DNA of 64,000 bases from the NCBI GenBank assembly GCA_902570055.1, contig CACFWQ010000003.1:1-64000 (forward strand). Reading direction: 5' to 3'. Every line of letters begins with the position of its first letter. The first letter of the stretch is position 1. The notes beneath the pieces are model-generated. The model was not told the origin of the DNA. It did not search any database and saw only the letters and a list, made by a program, of their open reading frames with translations. This document shows positions 10,743-19,030 of the stretch, in pieces. Source of the stretch: an uncultured Pelagibacteraceae bacterium. GTDB taxonomy: Bacteria > Pseudomonadota > Alphaproteobacteria > Pelagibacterales > Pelagibacteraceae. Both the position numbers and the translations under genes were made by a program.

Positions 10743-11504
10743 CTAAAAATTATCCTTTAAATCTCTTAGTTTTGAAAAAGTTTCTAGGGAAGAGCTATTA
10801 CTAATATTTAAATTAGTTTTAATATTTTCATCATCACTTCTTAGAAAAATATTATTTTTTAATTCATCTTTCAAGGTAGAAGGTATAGTTGGCTGATTGT
10901 CTTTTATTTTTTCATTTATTTCTTTAATCTTTTTTATTAAATTTTTATTTTTATTATCATAAGTAATGCAAAATTTTGAATTTTGTAATGTGTATTCATG
11001 ACCACAATAAATTTTAGTTTCAGGCGGTAATTTTTTTATTTTCTCTAGCGATAAAAACATTTGTTCATAAGTTCCTTCAAAAATTCTTCCACAACCTAGT
11101 GAAAATAAAGTATCTCCTGTAAACAAGTTATTTTCATTATAAAAATAAAAACATATATGGCCCAAAGTATGTCCTGGTATATGAATTATTTTTGCTTCAA
11201 AATTTTCTTCTTTCCATATTTCTCCATCTTCTAGCATAATATCTATTTCAGGAATTCTTTTACTATCCCCCTTAAATCCAACTACTATTGAATTATATTT
11301 TTTCTTTAATTCACTATTGCCTCCAACATGATCATAATGATGATGGGTATTTAAAATATAATTTAATTTTAAATTATTTTTTTCTAAAAAATTTATTATT
11401 GGCTCAGATTCGCTGGGATCAATTACACATGTTTTTTTAATTTTTTCATCGATAATTAAATAAGAATAATTATCTTTTAGACATGAGATTACTTCAATTT
11501 TCAT
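10743..11504 (-). CDS. gloB: hydroxyacylglutathione hydrolase (glyoxalase II)
   Basis: This enzyme hydrolyses S-lactoylglutathione to lactate and glutathione, the second step in methylglyoxal removal. It is a metallo-beta-lactamase fold protein of 253 residues with the di-metal motif NTHHHYDHVGGN (about residue 51-62), the IPGHTLGHI histidine, LFTGDTLFSLGCGRIFEGT, and the closing CGHEYTLQNSKFC signature that separates glyoxalase II from related hydrolases. It follows metW by 1 nt, a pairing without an obvious metabolic link. Confidence 0.93.
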   Translation of the reverse strand: MKIEVISCLKDNYSYLIIDEKIKKTCVIDPSESEPIINFLEKNNLKLNYILNTHHHYDHVGGNSELKKKYNSIVVGFKGDSKRIPEIDIMLEDGEIWKEENFEAKIIHIPGHTLGHICFYFYNENNLFTGDTLFSLGCGRIFEGTYEQMFLSLEKIKKLPPETKIYCGHEYTLQNSKFCITYDNKNKNLIKKIKEINEKIKDNQPTIPSTLKDELKNNIFLRSDDENIKTNLNISNSSSLETFSKLRDLKDNF

Positions 11505-11505
11505 T

Positions 11506-12102
11506 TTATTTTTTAATTAAGAAAATTCCCAATTCAGAACTAAAATTTTTTATATTTATATTTCCACTATTTATTGTAGAAATTTTTTCACCATTTAAAG
11601 CTATTGATTTATATAATTCAATTTTTTTATTATAACAAAAATTAAAAAAATCCTTTATTGTACACATGTGTAAATTTGGCGTGTCATACCACTCATTTGG
11701 TAAAGTTTTTGTTACAGGCATAGTTCCTTTTAAAAGCAAATGTATTCTCACTTTCCAGTGGCCAAAATTAGGGATTGTTACTATAGCTTTATTTGCAACT
11801 CTTAAAAGTTCATCCATAACTTTTTCAGGATTATAGAAAGCCTGCAATGTTTGACTTAAGACCACATAATCAAAGGACAAATTTGGAAATTGATGTAAAT
11901 CTTTTTCAGCATTTCCTTCAATTACAGAAAGTCCTTTGCTTGTGCAATCTCGAACATTATTTTTTGATATTTCCAAACCTCTTGTATCAACACTTTTTTT
12001 TTCTTTTAAATATTTCATTAAAGTACCATCTCCACAACCAACATCTAATACTCTACTTTTATTTTCAATAAGTCCCGCAATTATTTGAAATTCTTTTTTC
12101 AT
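11506..12102 (-). CDS. metW: methionine biosynthesis protein MetW
   Basis: MetW is a methyltransferase-fold partner of MetX and is needed for homoserine acylation activity in several proteobacteria. The SAM-binding-like motif RVLDVGCGDGTLMKYLKE lies at about residues 18-35, followed by VEGNAEK-like (VIEGNAEKDL) and the MetW-typical FDYVVLSQTLQ and PNFGHWKVR...MPVT blocks. The 198-residue length is normal. It follows metX by 7 nt and is therefore under the same riboswitch. Confidence 0.92.
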   Translation of the reverse strand: MKKEFQIIAGLIENKSRVLDVGCGDGTLMKYLKEKKSVDTRGLEISKNNVRDCTSKGLSVIEGNAEKDLHQFPNLSFDYVVLSQTLQAFYNPEKVMDELLRVANKAIVTIPNFGHWKVRIHLLLKGTMPVTKTLPNEWYDTPNLHMCTIKDFFNFCYNKKIELYKSIALNGEKISTINSGNINIKNFSSELGIFLIKK

Positions 12103-12109
12103 ATTTACT

Positions 12110-13219
12110 TTAATAATTTGCCTCTAAAAAATTTTTTACAGAACTTAAAAAATCAGGTACATCTAGAAGAAAAGAATCGTGCCCTTTATCGCTATTTATT
12201 TCTATAAATCCTACATCTGCCCCAGCTGCATTTAGGGCAATTACAATTTCCTTATTTTCTAAAGTTGGATAAAGCCAATCAGATGTAAAGGAAATTACAA
12301 AAAATTTTGTTTTACTATTTTTAAAAGCATTTGAAAGATTTCCATTATATTGTTTTGCTAAATCAAAATAATCCATAGCTCTTGTTATATAAAGATAGGT
12401 GTTCGCATCAAAACGATCAACAAATGCATTGCCTTGATATCTTAGATAACTTTCAATTTGAAAATCAGCATCAAAACTAAATTTTAAGCCATCTCTTTCT
12501 TGAAGTTTTCTACCAAACTTGTCTTCCAAACTTTTTTTTGAGAGGTACGTAATATGTGCCGCCATTCTTGCAACTGCTAAACCATTTTTTGGCGATGATT
12601 TTGTATTTAAATAATTTCCATTATTCCAATTTTTATCAGCCATTATTGCCTGTCTACCTAATTCATTGAGTGCGATATTCTGAGCAGAATGACTAGCGGT
12701 ACATGCTATTGGAATCGCAGTTTTAGTTTTGTTTGGAAAATTTGCTACAAATTGTAATACTTGCATTCCTCCCATTGATCCTCCAAGAACACTATACAAT
12801 TTATCTATTTCAAAAAATTCTAACAAATTATATTGAGCATTAATCATATCATTAATTGTAATTACTGGAAAATTTGTTCCAACTATTTTATTTGTTTTAG
12901 CATCAATGCTACTAGGACCATATGATCCGAGACATCCCCCAATTACATTTGCACATATTACGAAGAATTTATTTGTATCAATGGCTTTATCAGGACCAAC
13001 CGCATAAGACCACCAACCGTTTTTATTTGTTACAGGATTAATTCCAGCTACAAATTGATCTCCACTTAAAGCATGAAAGACTAAAATTGCGTTATTCTTT
13101 TCTTTATTTAATTTTCCATAAGTTTCATATGCCAAAGGATAATTATCTATTGTTTTACCACAATCTAACTTAAGTGGTTTTTTTATAATTATTTTTTTTA
13201 TATTTTTACTAGTATTCAT
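12110..13219 (-). CDS. metX: homoserine O-acyltransferase (acetyltransferase type)
   Basis: MetX acylates homoserine in methionine synthesis. It is an alpha/beta hydrolase of 369 residues with the family opening LDCGKTIDNYPLAYETYGKLN, the HALSGDQF stretch, the nucleophile serine in VLGGSMGGMQ, and the Asp/His pair late in the chain (TSDWLYPT and the histidine of KGHDSFLLD). Some MetX-family members use succinyl-CoA, so the acyl donor is not certain from sequence. It is the first gene of metX-metW-gloB. A SAM-II riboswitch begins at the predicted transcription start and ends about 33 nt before the ATG; no strong ribosome site is visible. Confidence 0.95.
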   Translation of the reverse strand: MNTSKNIKKIIIKKPLKLDCGKTIDNYPLAYETYGKLNKEKNNAILVFHALSGDQFVAGINPVTNKNGWWSYAVGPDKAIDTNKFFVICANVIGGCLGSYGPSSIDAKTNKIVGTNFPVITINDMINAQYNLLEFFEIDKLYSVLGGSMGGMQVLQFVANFPNKTKTAIPIACTASHSAQNIALNELGRQAIMADKNWNNGNYLNTKSSPKNGLAVARMAAHITYLSKKSLEDKFGRKLQERDGLKFSFDADFQIESYLRYQGNAFVDRFDANTYLYITRAMDYFDLAKQYNGNLSNAFKNSKTKFFVISFTSDWLYPTLENKEIVIALNAAGADVGFIEINSDKGHDSFLLDVPDFLSSVKNFLEANY

Positions 13220-13251
13220 AATTTTGCGATAATAATGAATTGTGAGGAAAA

Positions 13252-13304
13252 AAACTTATTTAGCGGTTTTTTTTAAGCGCTCGCAATTCAGATAAATCAG
13301 CGCG
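13252..13304 (-). promoter_or_regulatory. SAM-II riboswitch upstream of metX
   Basis: Read on the minus strand, the leader contains CGCGCTGATTTA, then TTGCGAGCGC, a short A-rich stretch, and GCTAAA. These are the conserved blocks of the SAM-II class in the right order and spacing. GCGCT pairs with AGCGC to form P1, and the downstream GCTAAA segment forms the pseudoknot partner. SAM-II is known from alphaproteobacterial and marine metagenomic methionine genes, where SAM binding lowers expression. Recognition is by motif comparison, not a covariance-model score. Confidence 0.88.
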
Positions 13305-13309
13305 TTTTT

Positions 13310-13338
13310 TTTGTACTAGATCAGATTTCATATGTCAA
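13310..13338 (-). promoter_or_regulatory. predicted promoter of metX-metW-gloB
   Basis: A perfect TTGACA box (13338-13333) and TACAAA (13315-13310) are spaced by 17 bp on the minus strand. The expected start near 13303 coincides with the first base pairs of the riboswitch, so the transcript would begin essentially with the aptamer. Confidence 0.65.
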
Positions 13339-13352
13339 TTTTTTTGTTGTGA

Positions 13353-13368
13353 ATTGATAATTATCAAT
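13353..13368. repeat. 16-bp perfect palindrome between metX and hisC
   Basis: ATTGATAATTATCAAT is fully self-complementary and sits about 15 bp upstream of the metX -35 box and about 50 bp before hisC. The position in a divergent control region suits a dimeric repressor or activator site. It could also be chance in AT-rich DNA, and no cognate regulator is nearby. Confidence 0.4.
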
Positions 13369-13416
13369 AAATCTTGATTAATTTATTTATAAGGATAGGT
13401 ATATAAAATAATAAAT

Positions 13417-14496
13417 ATGACATTGCCAAAATTTAAAAATCTTGATTTCGAATCATATAAGCCAGGCAACTCTAAATTGTCTAGAATTAAGAATATTATT
13501 AAGCTTTCTGCGAATGAATCCGCTTTAGGACCAAGCCCAAAGGCTAAGAAGGAAATTAATAAAAAAATTAATCTTTCCAGATACCCCGATGCTAAGTCAA
13601 ACAATTTAAGAAAGAGTATTTCAAAAAAATTTTATTGTAAATTTGAAAAAATTATTTGCGGTGCTGGATCTGATGAGATTATTCAAATTATTTGTCAACT
13701 ATTTTTAAAACCAAAAGACGAAGTCATAGTACCGCAGTTTAGTTTTTTAATGTACAGAATATATTCAAAAAATGTTGGAGCTAAAGTTTTATACGCAAAA
13801 GAAAATAATTATAAAATATCTACTTTTGAAATTCTAAAAAAAGTATCAAAAAAAACAAAAATAGTTTTTTTAGCCAATCCAAATAATCCAACAGGAACTT
13901 ATTTAAAAAAAAATGATTTGTTAAAATTAAGAAAAAAGCTTAGAAGTAATATTTTGCTAGTTGTTGATGATGCATATGATGAATATATGAAAAGAAAAGA
14001 TTATGTATCAGGATTAAAATTATTTAAAAATAGTAATAATGTCATTATATTAAGAACTTTTTCTAAAATATATGGTTTGGCTTCATTAAGAATAGGTTGG
14101 GGCCATGGACCCAAAAAAATTATTGATGCAATGAATGCAATTAAGCCACCATTTAATACAAATACAGTGGGACAGTTAGCAGCTATAGCAGCGTTAAATG
14201 ATAAAAATTTTATTCAAAAATCTGTAAAACATAATTTTTTTTGGGCAAGTAAACTTAAAAAAATATTAAATAACTATAATATAGTTACAAATGAAGTTAC
14301 TACAAATTTTTTACTATTGAATTTTGATAAATGTAAATACTCAGCAAATTATGTTAAAAAAAAAATAGAAAATAAAGGTATTATTTTAAGAGAAATGCAA
14401 TCTTACAAAATTAAAAATGCACTAAGACTAACTATTGGTAATAGTGCTGAAAATAATAAACTAATAAAAATTCTAAAAAAAATTTTTAATAAATAA
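13417..14496 (+). CDS. hisC: histidinol-phosphate / aromatic aminotransferase
   Basis: This is a class I/II PLP aminotransferase of the HisC type (359 residues). It shows KLSANESALGPSPKA, VLANPNNPTG-like FLANPNNPTG, DDAYDEY, and the PLP lysine Lys217 in RTFSKIYGLASLRIGWG. HisC transaminates imidazole-acetol phosphate. In alphaproteobacteria a HisC copy placed next to tyrA often handles aromatic amino acids as well. The next gene is prephenate dehydrogenase, so a phenylalanine/tyrosine role is likely here, alone or together with histidine synthesis. Confidence 0.88.
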   Translation: MTLPKFKNLDFESYKPGNSKLSRIKNIIKLSANESALGPSPKAKKEINKKINLSRYPDAKSNNLRKSISKKFYCKFEKIICGAGSDEIIQIICQLFLKPKDEVIVPQFSFLMYRIYSKNVGAKVLYAKENNYKISTFEILKKVSKKTKIVFLANPNNPTGTYLKKNDLLKLRKKLRSNILLVVDDAYDEYMKRKDYVSGLKLFKNSNNVIILRTFSKIYGLASLRIGWGHGPKKIIDAMNAIKPPFNTNTVGQLAAIAALNDKNFIQKSVKHNFFWASKLKKILNNYNIVTNEVTTNFLLLNFDKCKYSANYVKKKIENKGIILREMQSYKIKNALRLTIGNSAENNKLIKILKKIFNK

Positions 14497-15392
14497 TGAA
14501 AAATATTCTTATAATTGGTTGTGGATTAATAGGTTCATCAATATTAAGAGCGATATATACAAAAAAAATAGCAGGAAATATTTATGTTTATGAAAAATCA
14601 AAAAAAAATATTTCAATTATTAAAAAATTAAAAGTTGAATGCAAAATAGTAAAAAAATTAAATAATACTTTTGTTAATTTTGATTTGATCATCATTTGTA
14701 CGCCAATGAGCCAATATCCTAGTATTATTAAAAAGATTAGCAAATTTATTTTAAACAAAACAATAATTACTGATGTTGGTTCTACCAAAGAATCAATCTT
14801 TAAAAAAGTTGGTAAGCTAATAAATAATAATAAAAACTGGATATCTTCACATCCAATTGCAGGATCAGAAGTAAGTGGAGCAGAATATGGAAATAAAAAT
14901 TTATTTAAAAATAAATGGTGTGTTTTAATAAAAGAAAAAAATGTTAATAAAAAAAATTTATCTAAACTTAAAACATTTTGGAAAAAACTAGGTTCTAAAG
15001 TTATTATGATGAATTCAAAACAACATGATATTATTTTTTCTATGACAAGCCATTTGCCTCACTTAATTGCTTATAATTTGGTTAAAACAGCAACAGATTT
15101 TGAAAAAGAAAAAAAATATAATTTAATTAAATATAGTGCTGGAGGTTTAAGAGATTTTTCACGTATAGCAGCAAGTAATGAAATTATGTGGAGAGATGTT
15201 TTTTTTACTAATCAAAAAAATATAATTTCAGCAATTAACTTATTTATTAAAAATCTTAATTCGTTTAAAAGAGATATTAATCAAAAAAATAATAGTAGAA
15301 TAATTAAAAAATTAATTAATTCAAAAAAAGTAAGAAAAAAAATAATTTCACTAAAACAAGATATAAATAAACCTGATTTTGGTAGGTCTTAA
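14496..15392 (+). CDS. tyrA: prephenate/arogenate dehydrogenase
   Basis: The enzyme oxidatively decarboxylates prephenate (or arogenate) on the way to tyrosine. The Rossmann motif IIGCGLIGSSI opens the protein. Later come DVGSTKESI, the substrate/catalytic-site SHPIAGSEVSGAEYGN (about residues 114-129) and MTSHLPHLIAYNLV. At 298 residues it is the stand-alone dehydrogenase form, with no chorismate mutase or ACT domain. Its ATG shares a base with the hisC stop (TAATG). It ends directly against the convergent TPR-sulfotransferase gene with no spacer. Confidence 0.92.
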   Translation: MKNILIIGCGLIGSSILRAIYTKKIAGNIYVYEKSKKNISIIKKLKVECKIVKKLNNTFVNFDLIIICTPMSQYPSIIKKISKFILNKTIITDVGSTKESIFKKVGKLINNNKNWISSHPIAGSEVSGAEYGNKNLFKNKWCVLIKEKNVNKKNLSKLKTFWKKLGSKVIMMNSKQHDIIFSMTSHLPHLIAYNLVKTATDFEKEKKYNLIKYSAGGLRDFSRIAASNEIMWRDVFFTNQKNIISAINLFIKNLNSFKRDINQKNNSRIIKKLINSKKVRKKIISLKQDINKPDFGRS

Positions 15393-16916
15393 CTAAGATT
15401 TGAGTGTAGATCTAAGTTTTTCTAAATAAGTTGAATATTTTTCTGAAGCATTAATTGAAGATTTATAAATAGGCTGTCTTGCTTGAGCAAAGCTTACTGT
15501 TTTAATTGTTTTTTTATTTTTGTAAAATTCTAAACAATTTGAATCCCATTCTAAATCACAATATTGAATTAAAAGTTTTATTTGAGAATCTGGATCATTA
15601 ATTAAATTTTCATAACGTAACTCATAAATTTTATCTTTAAATTTTTTTTTCCAAAATAACATTAGATCTTCATATAAATTATAATAAGAACCAAGGTCTT
15701 CTAAATTATTAGAGAAGTCTATATTGCCATCAAAATTATTTTTATAAATTGACCAACAATTTTCAATCTTATCTCGTTTACATTGGACAATTTTTGAGTT
15801 TGGAAATAATGACATTATATAACCTATCCATCTAAAGTTTAAAGGTGCTTTGTCTGTAAAAACTTTTTGTGAATTGTCTAGTAAAGATATGTGATCCAAA
15901 TATTCTTTTTGGCAGTCAATTAATTCATTTTTACTTGTATCATCATTATTTTTAAGTTTATTAAAAAAAAGTTTTGTTAACAAATATATTTCTCCACCCC
16001 CATATACATTTTTATGACTAGAAATAATTTGTTCCGCAAGAGATGTTCCAGATCTAGGCATGCCTAATATAAAAATAATTTTTTTTTTATTAGTATTAAA
16101 CTTATCTTGAATATTTTTATAAAATTTTTTTTTTATATTATTAAATAATTGAATATCATCTTTGATATTATATTTTGTAATTTGTTTTTTTAAAGAATTT
16201 GCAGAATCTATGTTAGAAAAAGAATTTTTATAATCTTTAATATCGTCATATGCTTTACCTAAAGCAAAATGTAATTCTAATTTTTCAAAATTATTTAATT
16301 CTTCTTTTTTTATTTTACTTTTCATTTCTAAAAAATGTTCAGTTTGAACTGAATATTTTGTTATCATTGATAAATTTCTGTCCGCTTTTGTAAATTTTGG
16401 ATTTATTTTTAAAACTTTTTTCAAATGATAAACAGATTTTTTAAAATCCCCAGAAGCTTGATAAAGTGAAGCTAGGTTATAATGTGGTTGAAGAAGATTA
16501 TCGTTTATCTCTAAAGCTTTATTGTATAAATTTTTTGCTTCATCTACTAAGTCTAAATCTTTTTTGAGATTTGCTAAATTATTTAACGCGGTTATATATT
16601 TTGGATTTATTTCTAGAGCTCTTTTAAAGAAATATTCTGCTTCTATTAAATCTTTTTTGTTATAATGACTTAGACCCAAGTTGTTCAGAAAAAAAATATT
16701 ATTTTTACTTTTTTTTAATGCTTTTGTTAATAAATCAATTGATTTATCATTTTCTCCTTTTTTTTGATATGCCAAAGACAAAATATTATATAATATTTGT
16801 TGATCTTCAAATTTTTTAATGAGTAATTTTGTATCATTAATTACTTCGTCAAATTTTTCGATTTTAAATTTATTTTTAATTATATTAATTTTATTTTCTA
16901 ATTTTTTTAAATCCAT
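15393..16916 (-). CDS. TPR-repeat sulfotransferase family protein
   Basis: The N-terminal half (about residues 30-215) is a series of tetratricopeptide repeats (for example FFLNNLGLSHYNKKDLIEAE and YITALNNLANLKKDLDLVDE). The C-terminal half is a sulfotransferase domain with the PAPS loop FILGMPRSGTSLAEQIISSH near residue 285, GGGEIYLL, TDKAPLNFRWIGYI and LPYE-like YELRYENLINDP. Such fusions are common in marine bacteria, and some relatives modify proteins or glycans. No target can be named. It lies before the NlpC/P60 gene in the minus-strand run. 'Sulfotransferase' is from the fold; the substrate is unknown. Confidence 0.88.
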   Translation of the reverse strand: MDLKKLENKINIIKNKFKIEKFDEVINDTKLLIKKFEDQQILYNILSLAYQKKGENDKSIDLLTKALKKSKNNIFFLNNLGLSHYNKKDLIEAEYFFKRALEINPKYITALNNLANLKKDLDLVDEAKNLYNKALEINDNLLQPHYNLASLYQASGDFKKSVYHLKKVLKINPKFTKADRNLSMITKYSVQTEHFLEMKSKIKKEELNNFEKLELHFALGKAYDDIKDYKNSFSNIDSANSLKKQITKYNIKDDIQLFNNIKKKFYKNIQDKFNTNKKKIIFILGMPRSGTSLAEQIISSHKNVYGGGEIYLLTKLFFNKLKNNDDTSKNELIDCQKEYLDHISLLDNSQKVFTDKAPLNFRWIGYIMSLFPNSKIVQCKRDKIENCWSIYKNNFDGNIDFSNNLEDLGSYYNLYEDLMLFWKKKFKDKIYELRYENLINDPDSQIKLLIQYCDLEWDSNCLEFYKNKKTIKTVSFAQARQPIYKSSINASEKYSTYLEKLRSTLKS

Positions 16917-16921
16917 TACGT

Positions 16922-17662
16922 TTATGCTTTTGTAATTACTTCAAGATTAGCATTTTGTCTAATCTCATTTACTGTTTTATTTATGTTCATAATTAAAACT
17001 TTTTTTTTAGGTCCATAGGCATGAATTAATAAATTTTTACTAATGCAAATTGCTACATGCCCTTTCCAAAAAATAATATGTTTTTTTATTGCAAATCTTT
17101 TTTTTTTGTTGAAAAATTTAACTTGATCTTTTGTATCTCTCGGTACAAATTTGTTATTAAATTGAAAGAATATTTGTAATAGAGCAGAACAATCAATGCC
17201 ATCATAGGTTTTACCACCCCACTTATATTTGCAATTAATAAACATTTTGAAAATTTTTATAAAATTTTTTTCTCGATAATTATTTTTTTTTATATCTTTT
17301 AAAAGTATCCATCTGTTTTTTTCAAACATAATAAAATTTTTATATTTTTTTAAAATCTCAATTTTACTGGCAAATGGTAAAAATTTTTTTAACTTATATT
17401 TAGTAGAATTTTTTGGAAAGTTAAAAATATTTGCTTTTAAGACATTTATTTTATGTGTTGGAAAAAATTTTTTTGAAAAACTTTTTTTTTTAATATAACC
17501 AACATAATTATCAAATGAGGTTTTAATTTTAATCCAATCTTTTTTTTTCGCTAAAATTTTAAATTTTTCCCCATAAAGAATTTGAGAACTAACTTTTGAT
17601 TTAAAAGATGGTCTTTCATATAAACTTAAATACTGATTTTTACAGAAAAAATTATTTTGCAC
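16922..17662 (-). CDS. SH3-domain NlpC/P60 peptidoglycan endopeptidase
   Basis: The first 120 residues hold bacterial SH3-like segments (LYERPSFKSKVSSQILYGE and DWIKIKTSFDNYVGYIKKK). The C-terminal domain is NlpC/P60 with the nucleophile cysteine in KYKWGGKTYDGIDCSALLQ (about residue 155) and the histidine in FWKGHVAIC. Family members cut cell-wall peptides, usually between D-Glu and diaminopimelate. No signal peptide is obvious, which suggests a role on imported cell-wall peptides. That fits the next gene, an AmpG-like importer, whose stop overlaps this start by 11 bp. Confidence 0.88.
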   Translation of the reverse strand: MQNNFFCKNQYLSLYERPSFKSKVSSQILYGEKFKILAKKKDWIKIKTSFDNYVGYIKKKSFSKKFFPTHKINVLKANIFNFPKNSTKYKLKKFLPFASKIEILKKYKNFIMFEKNRWILLKDIKKNNYREKNFIKIFKMFINCKYKWGGKTYDGIDCSALLQIFFQFNNKFVPRDTKDQVKFFNKKKRFAIKKHIIFWKGHVAICISKNLLIHAYGPKKKVLIMNINKTVNEIRQNANLEVITKA

Positions 17663-19028
17663 GGAGTTTTAGTTTTCCTTTAATAAACCACAAGCAAATT
17701 AAGGATGGAATTACCATTACAGCAGTTAATATAAAAAATGTTCCCCAATCTCCATTTAACCAATCAACCAAAGCACCAGAAGAAGATGCTAGAGTAGTTC
17801 TTCCAGCTGTTCCAATAGAGGCAAGTAATGCATATTGTGTTGCTGTGTAGGTTCTATCAACTAATAAAGATATAAAAGCAACGAATGCAACTGTAGCAAA
17901 AGCTGCCGCTATATCGTCAAGTATAACTGCAAAAGCAAACAAAATTTCTGATTTACCACTCCAAGCTAAAACAGTAAACAAAAGATTGGTTAAAGCCATT
18001 AATATTCCAGCAACAAACATTGCTCTGATAACTCCAGATCTGATCGCAAATAATCCACCTAACAATGTAAAAGTAACAGTTGTTAGCCAACCCAAAGTTT
18101 TTGAATAAATTGCAATATCTGATTTAGAAAATCCCATCTCTTTATAAAAAACAATAGACATACGTCCTAGAAAAGCTTCACCCACTTTAAATAAAAATAC
18201 AAAACCAAGAATTCCAACAGCAATAGTAAATCCATTTTTTTTAAAAAAACTTATTATGGGACCTCCTATGGTACCAGTTATCCAAGCTATTAAGCTAGTT
18301 ATGGTATTTTTTGAACCAAGTTTACTTTCTATTAGTTGATCAGTTTCTTTTTGTTTAGATCGTCTATCTGTTGAAAGTGGTTCATGTATAAACATTAAAC
18401 CAATGTTCATTAAAATTACTAAAATACCTAAAATTAAAAAAGTTTTTTGCCAATAATCAGCCATACCAATATTTTGAAAATATTCTGCTGTAAATAGTGA
18501 TATAACTCCTCCCAATTTATATCCCGTCCACCAACCAACCACAGCCATTGCAGCACCAGCGGCCATTGATTTTCCTTCATGTTCTCCGATTTGTTCAATT
18601 CTTAAAGCATCAACAGTGATATCTTGTGTTGCAGAAGCAATTGCAATAATTAAACCTATTGTTATTAATAAAGCCAAGTTTTCTGTTGGATTAATATAGC
18701 TCCAAATAATTAAACATAATAAAATGGCTAATTGCATTAAAACTATCCAACCTCTTCTGTGGCCTAGTTTTTTTGCAAGATAAGGTATTTGAATTCTGTC
18801 AATCAAAGGTGCCCACAAATAATTAAAAGCATACACACCAAAAATTAAACCTGCCCATCCTATTGTAGATCTACTGAGGCCTTCTTCTTTAAGCCACAAA
18901 GAAAGGCTGCTTCCAATGAGTACCCATGGAAATCCACTTATTGCTCCTAAAAGTAAAATTCTGAACATTCTTTTATCAAAATATATGGAAAAAGTTTCTG
19001 ATAAAGATTGTTTTTTTATTTCTAACAT
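17652..19028 (-). CDS. ampG: AmpG-like muropeptide permease (MFS)
   Basis: A 12-helix MFS carrier of 458 residues. The N-terminus FRILLLGAISGFPWVLIGSSL, NYLWAPLIDRI, GHRRGWIVLMQ and the SATQDITVDALRIEQI helix are characteristic of the AmpG group, which imports anhydro-muropeptides for cell-wall recycling. A long hydrophilic loop (about residues 215-245) separates the two six-helix halves. The neighbouring NlpC/P60 enzyme, and AmgK/MurU elsewhere in the window, support a recycling role. The same subfamily includes other acetyl-CoA/peptide carriers, so specificity is inferred. Confidence 0.82.
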   Translation of the reverse strand: MLEIKKQSLSETFSIYFDKRMFRILLLGAISGFPWVLIGSSLSLWLKEEGLSRSTIGWAGLIFGVYAFNYLWAPLIDRIQIPYLAKKLGHRRGWIVLMQLAILLCLIIWSYINPTENLALLITIGLIIAIASATQDITVDALRIEQIGEHEGKSMAAGAAMAVVGWWTGYKLGGVISLFTAEYFQNIGMADYWQKTFLILGILVILMNIGLMFIHEPLSTDRRSKQKETDQLIESKLGSKNTITSLIAWITGTIGGPIISFFKKNGFTIAVGILGFVFLFKVGEAFLGRMSIVFYKEMGFSKSDIAIYSKTLGWLTTVTFTLLGGLFAIRSGVIRAMFVAGILMALTNLLFTVLAWSGKSEILFAFAVILDDIAAAFATVAFVAFISLLVDRTYTATQYALLASIGTAGRTTLASSSGALVDWLNGDWGTFFILTAVMVIPSLICLWFIKGKLKLRAK

Positions 19029-19030
19029 AT

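Noticed and set aside
13252-13304. SAM-V or SAM-I as the class of the metX leader
   Set aside because: The order CGCGCTGATTTA, TTGC-GAGCGC and GCTAAA fits SAM-II; the long multi-stem SAM-I fold is absent and the 53-nt length is right for SAM-II.
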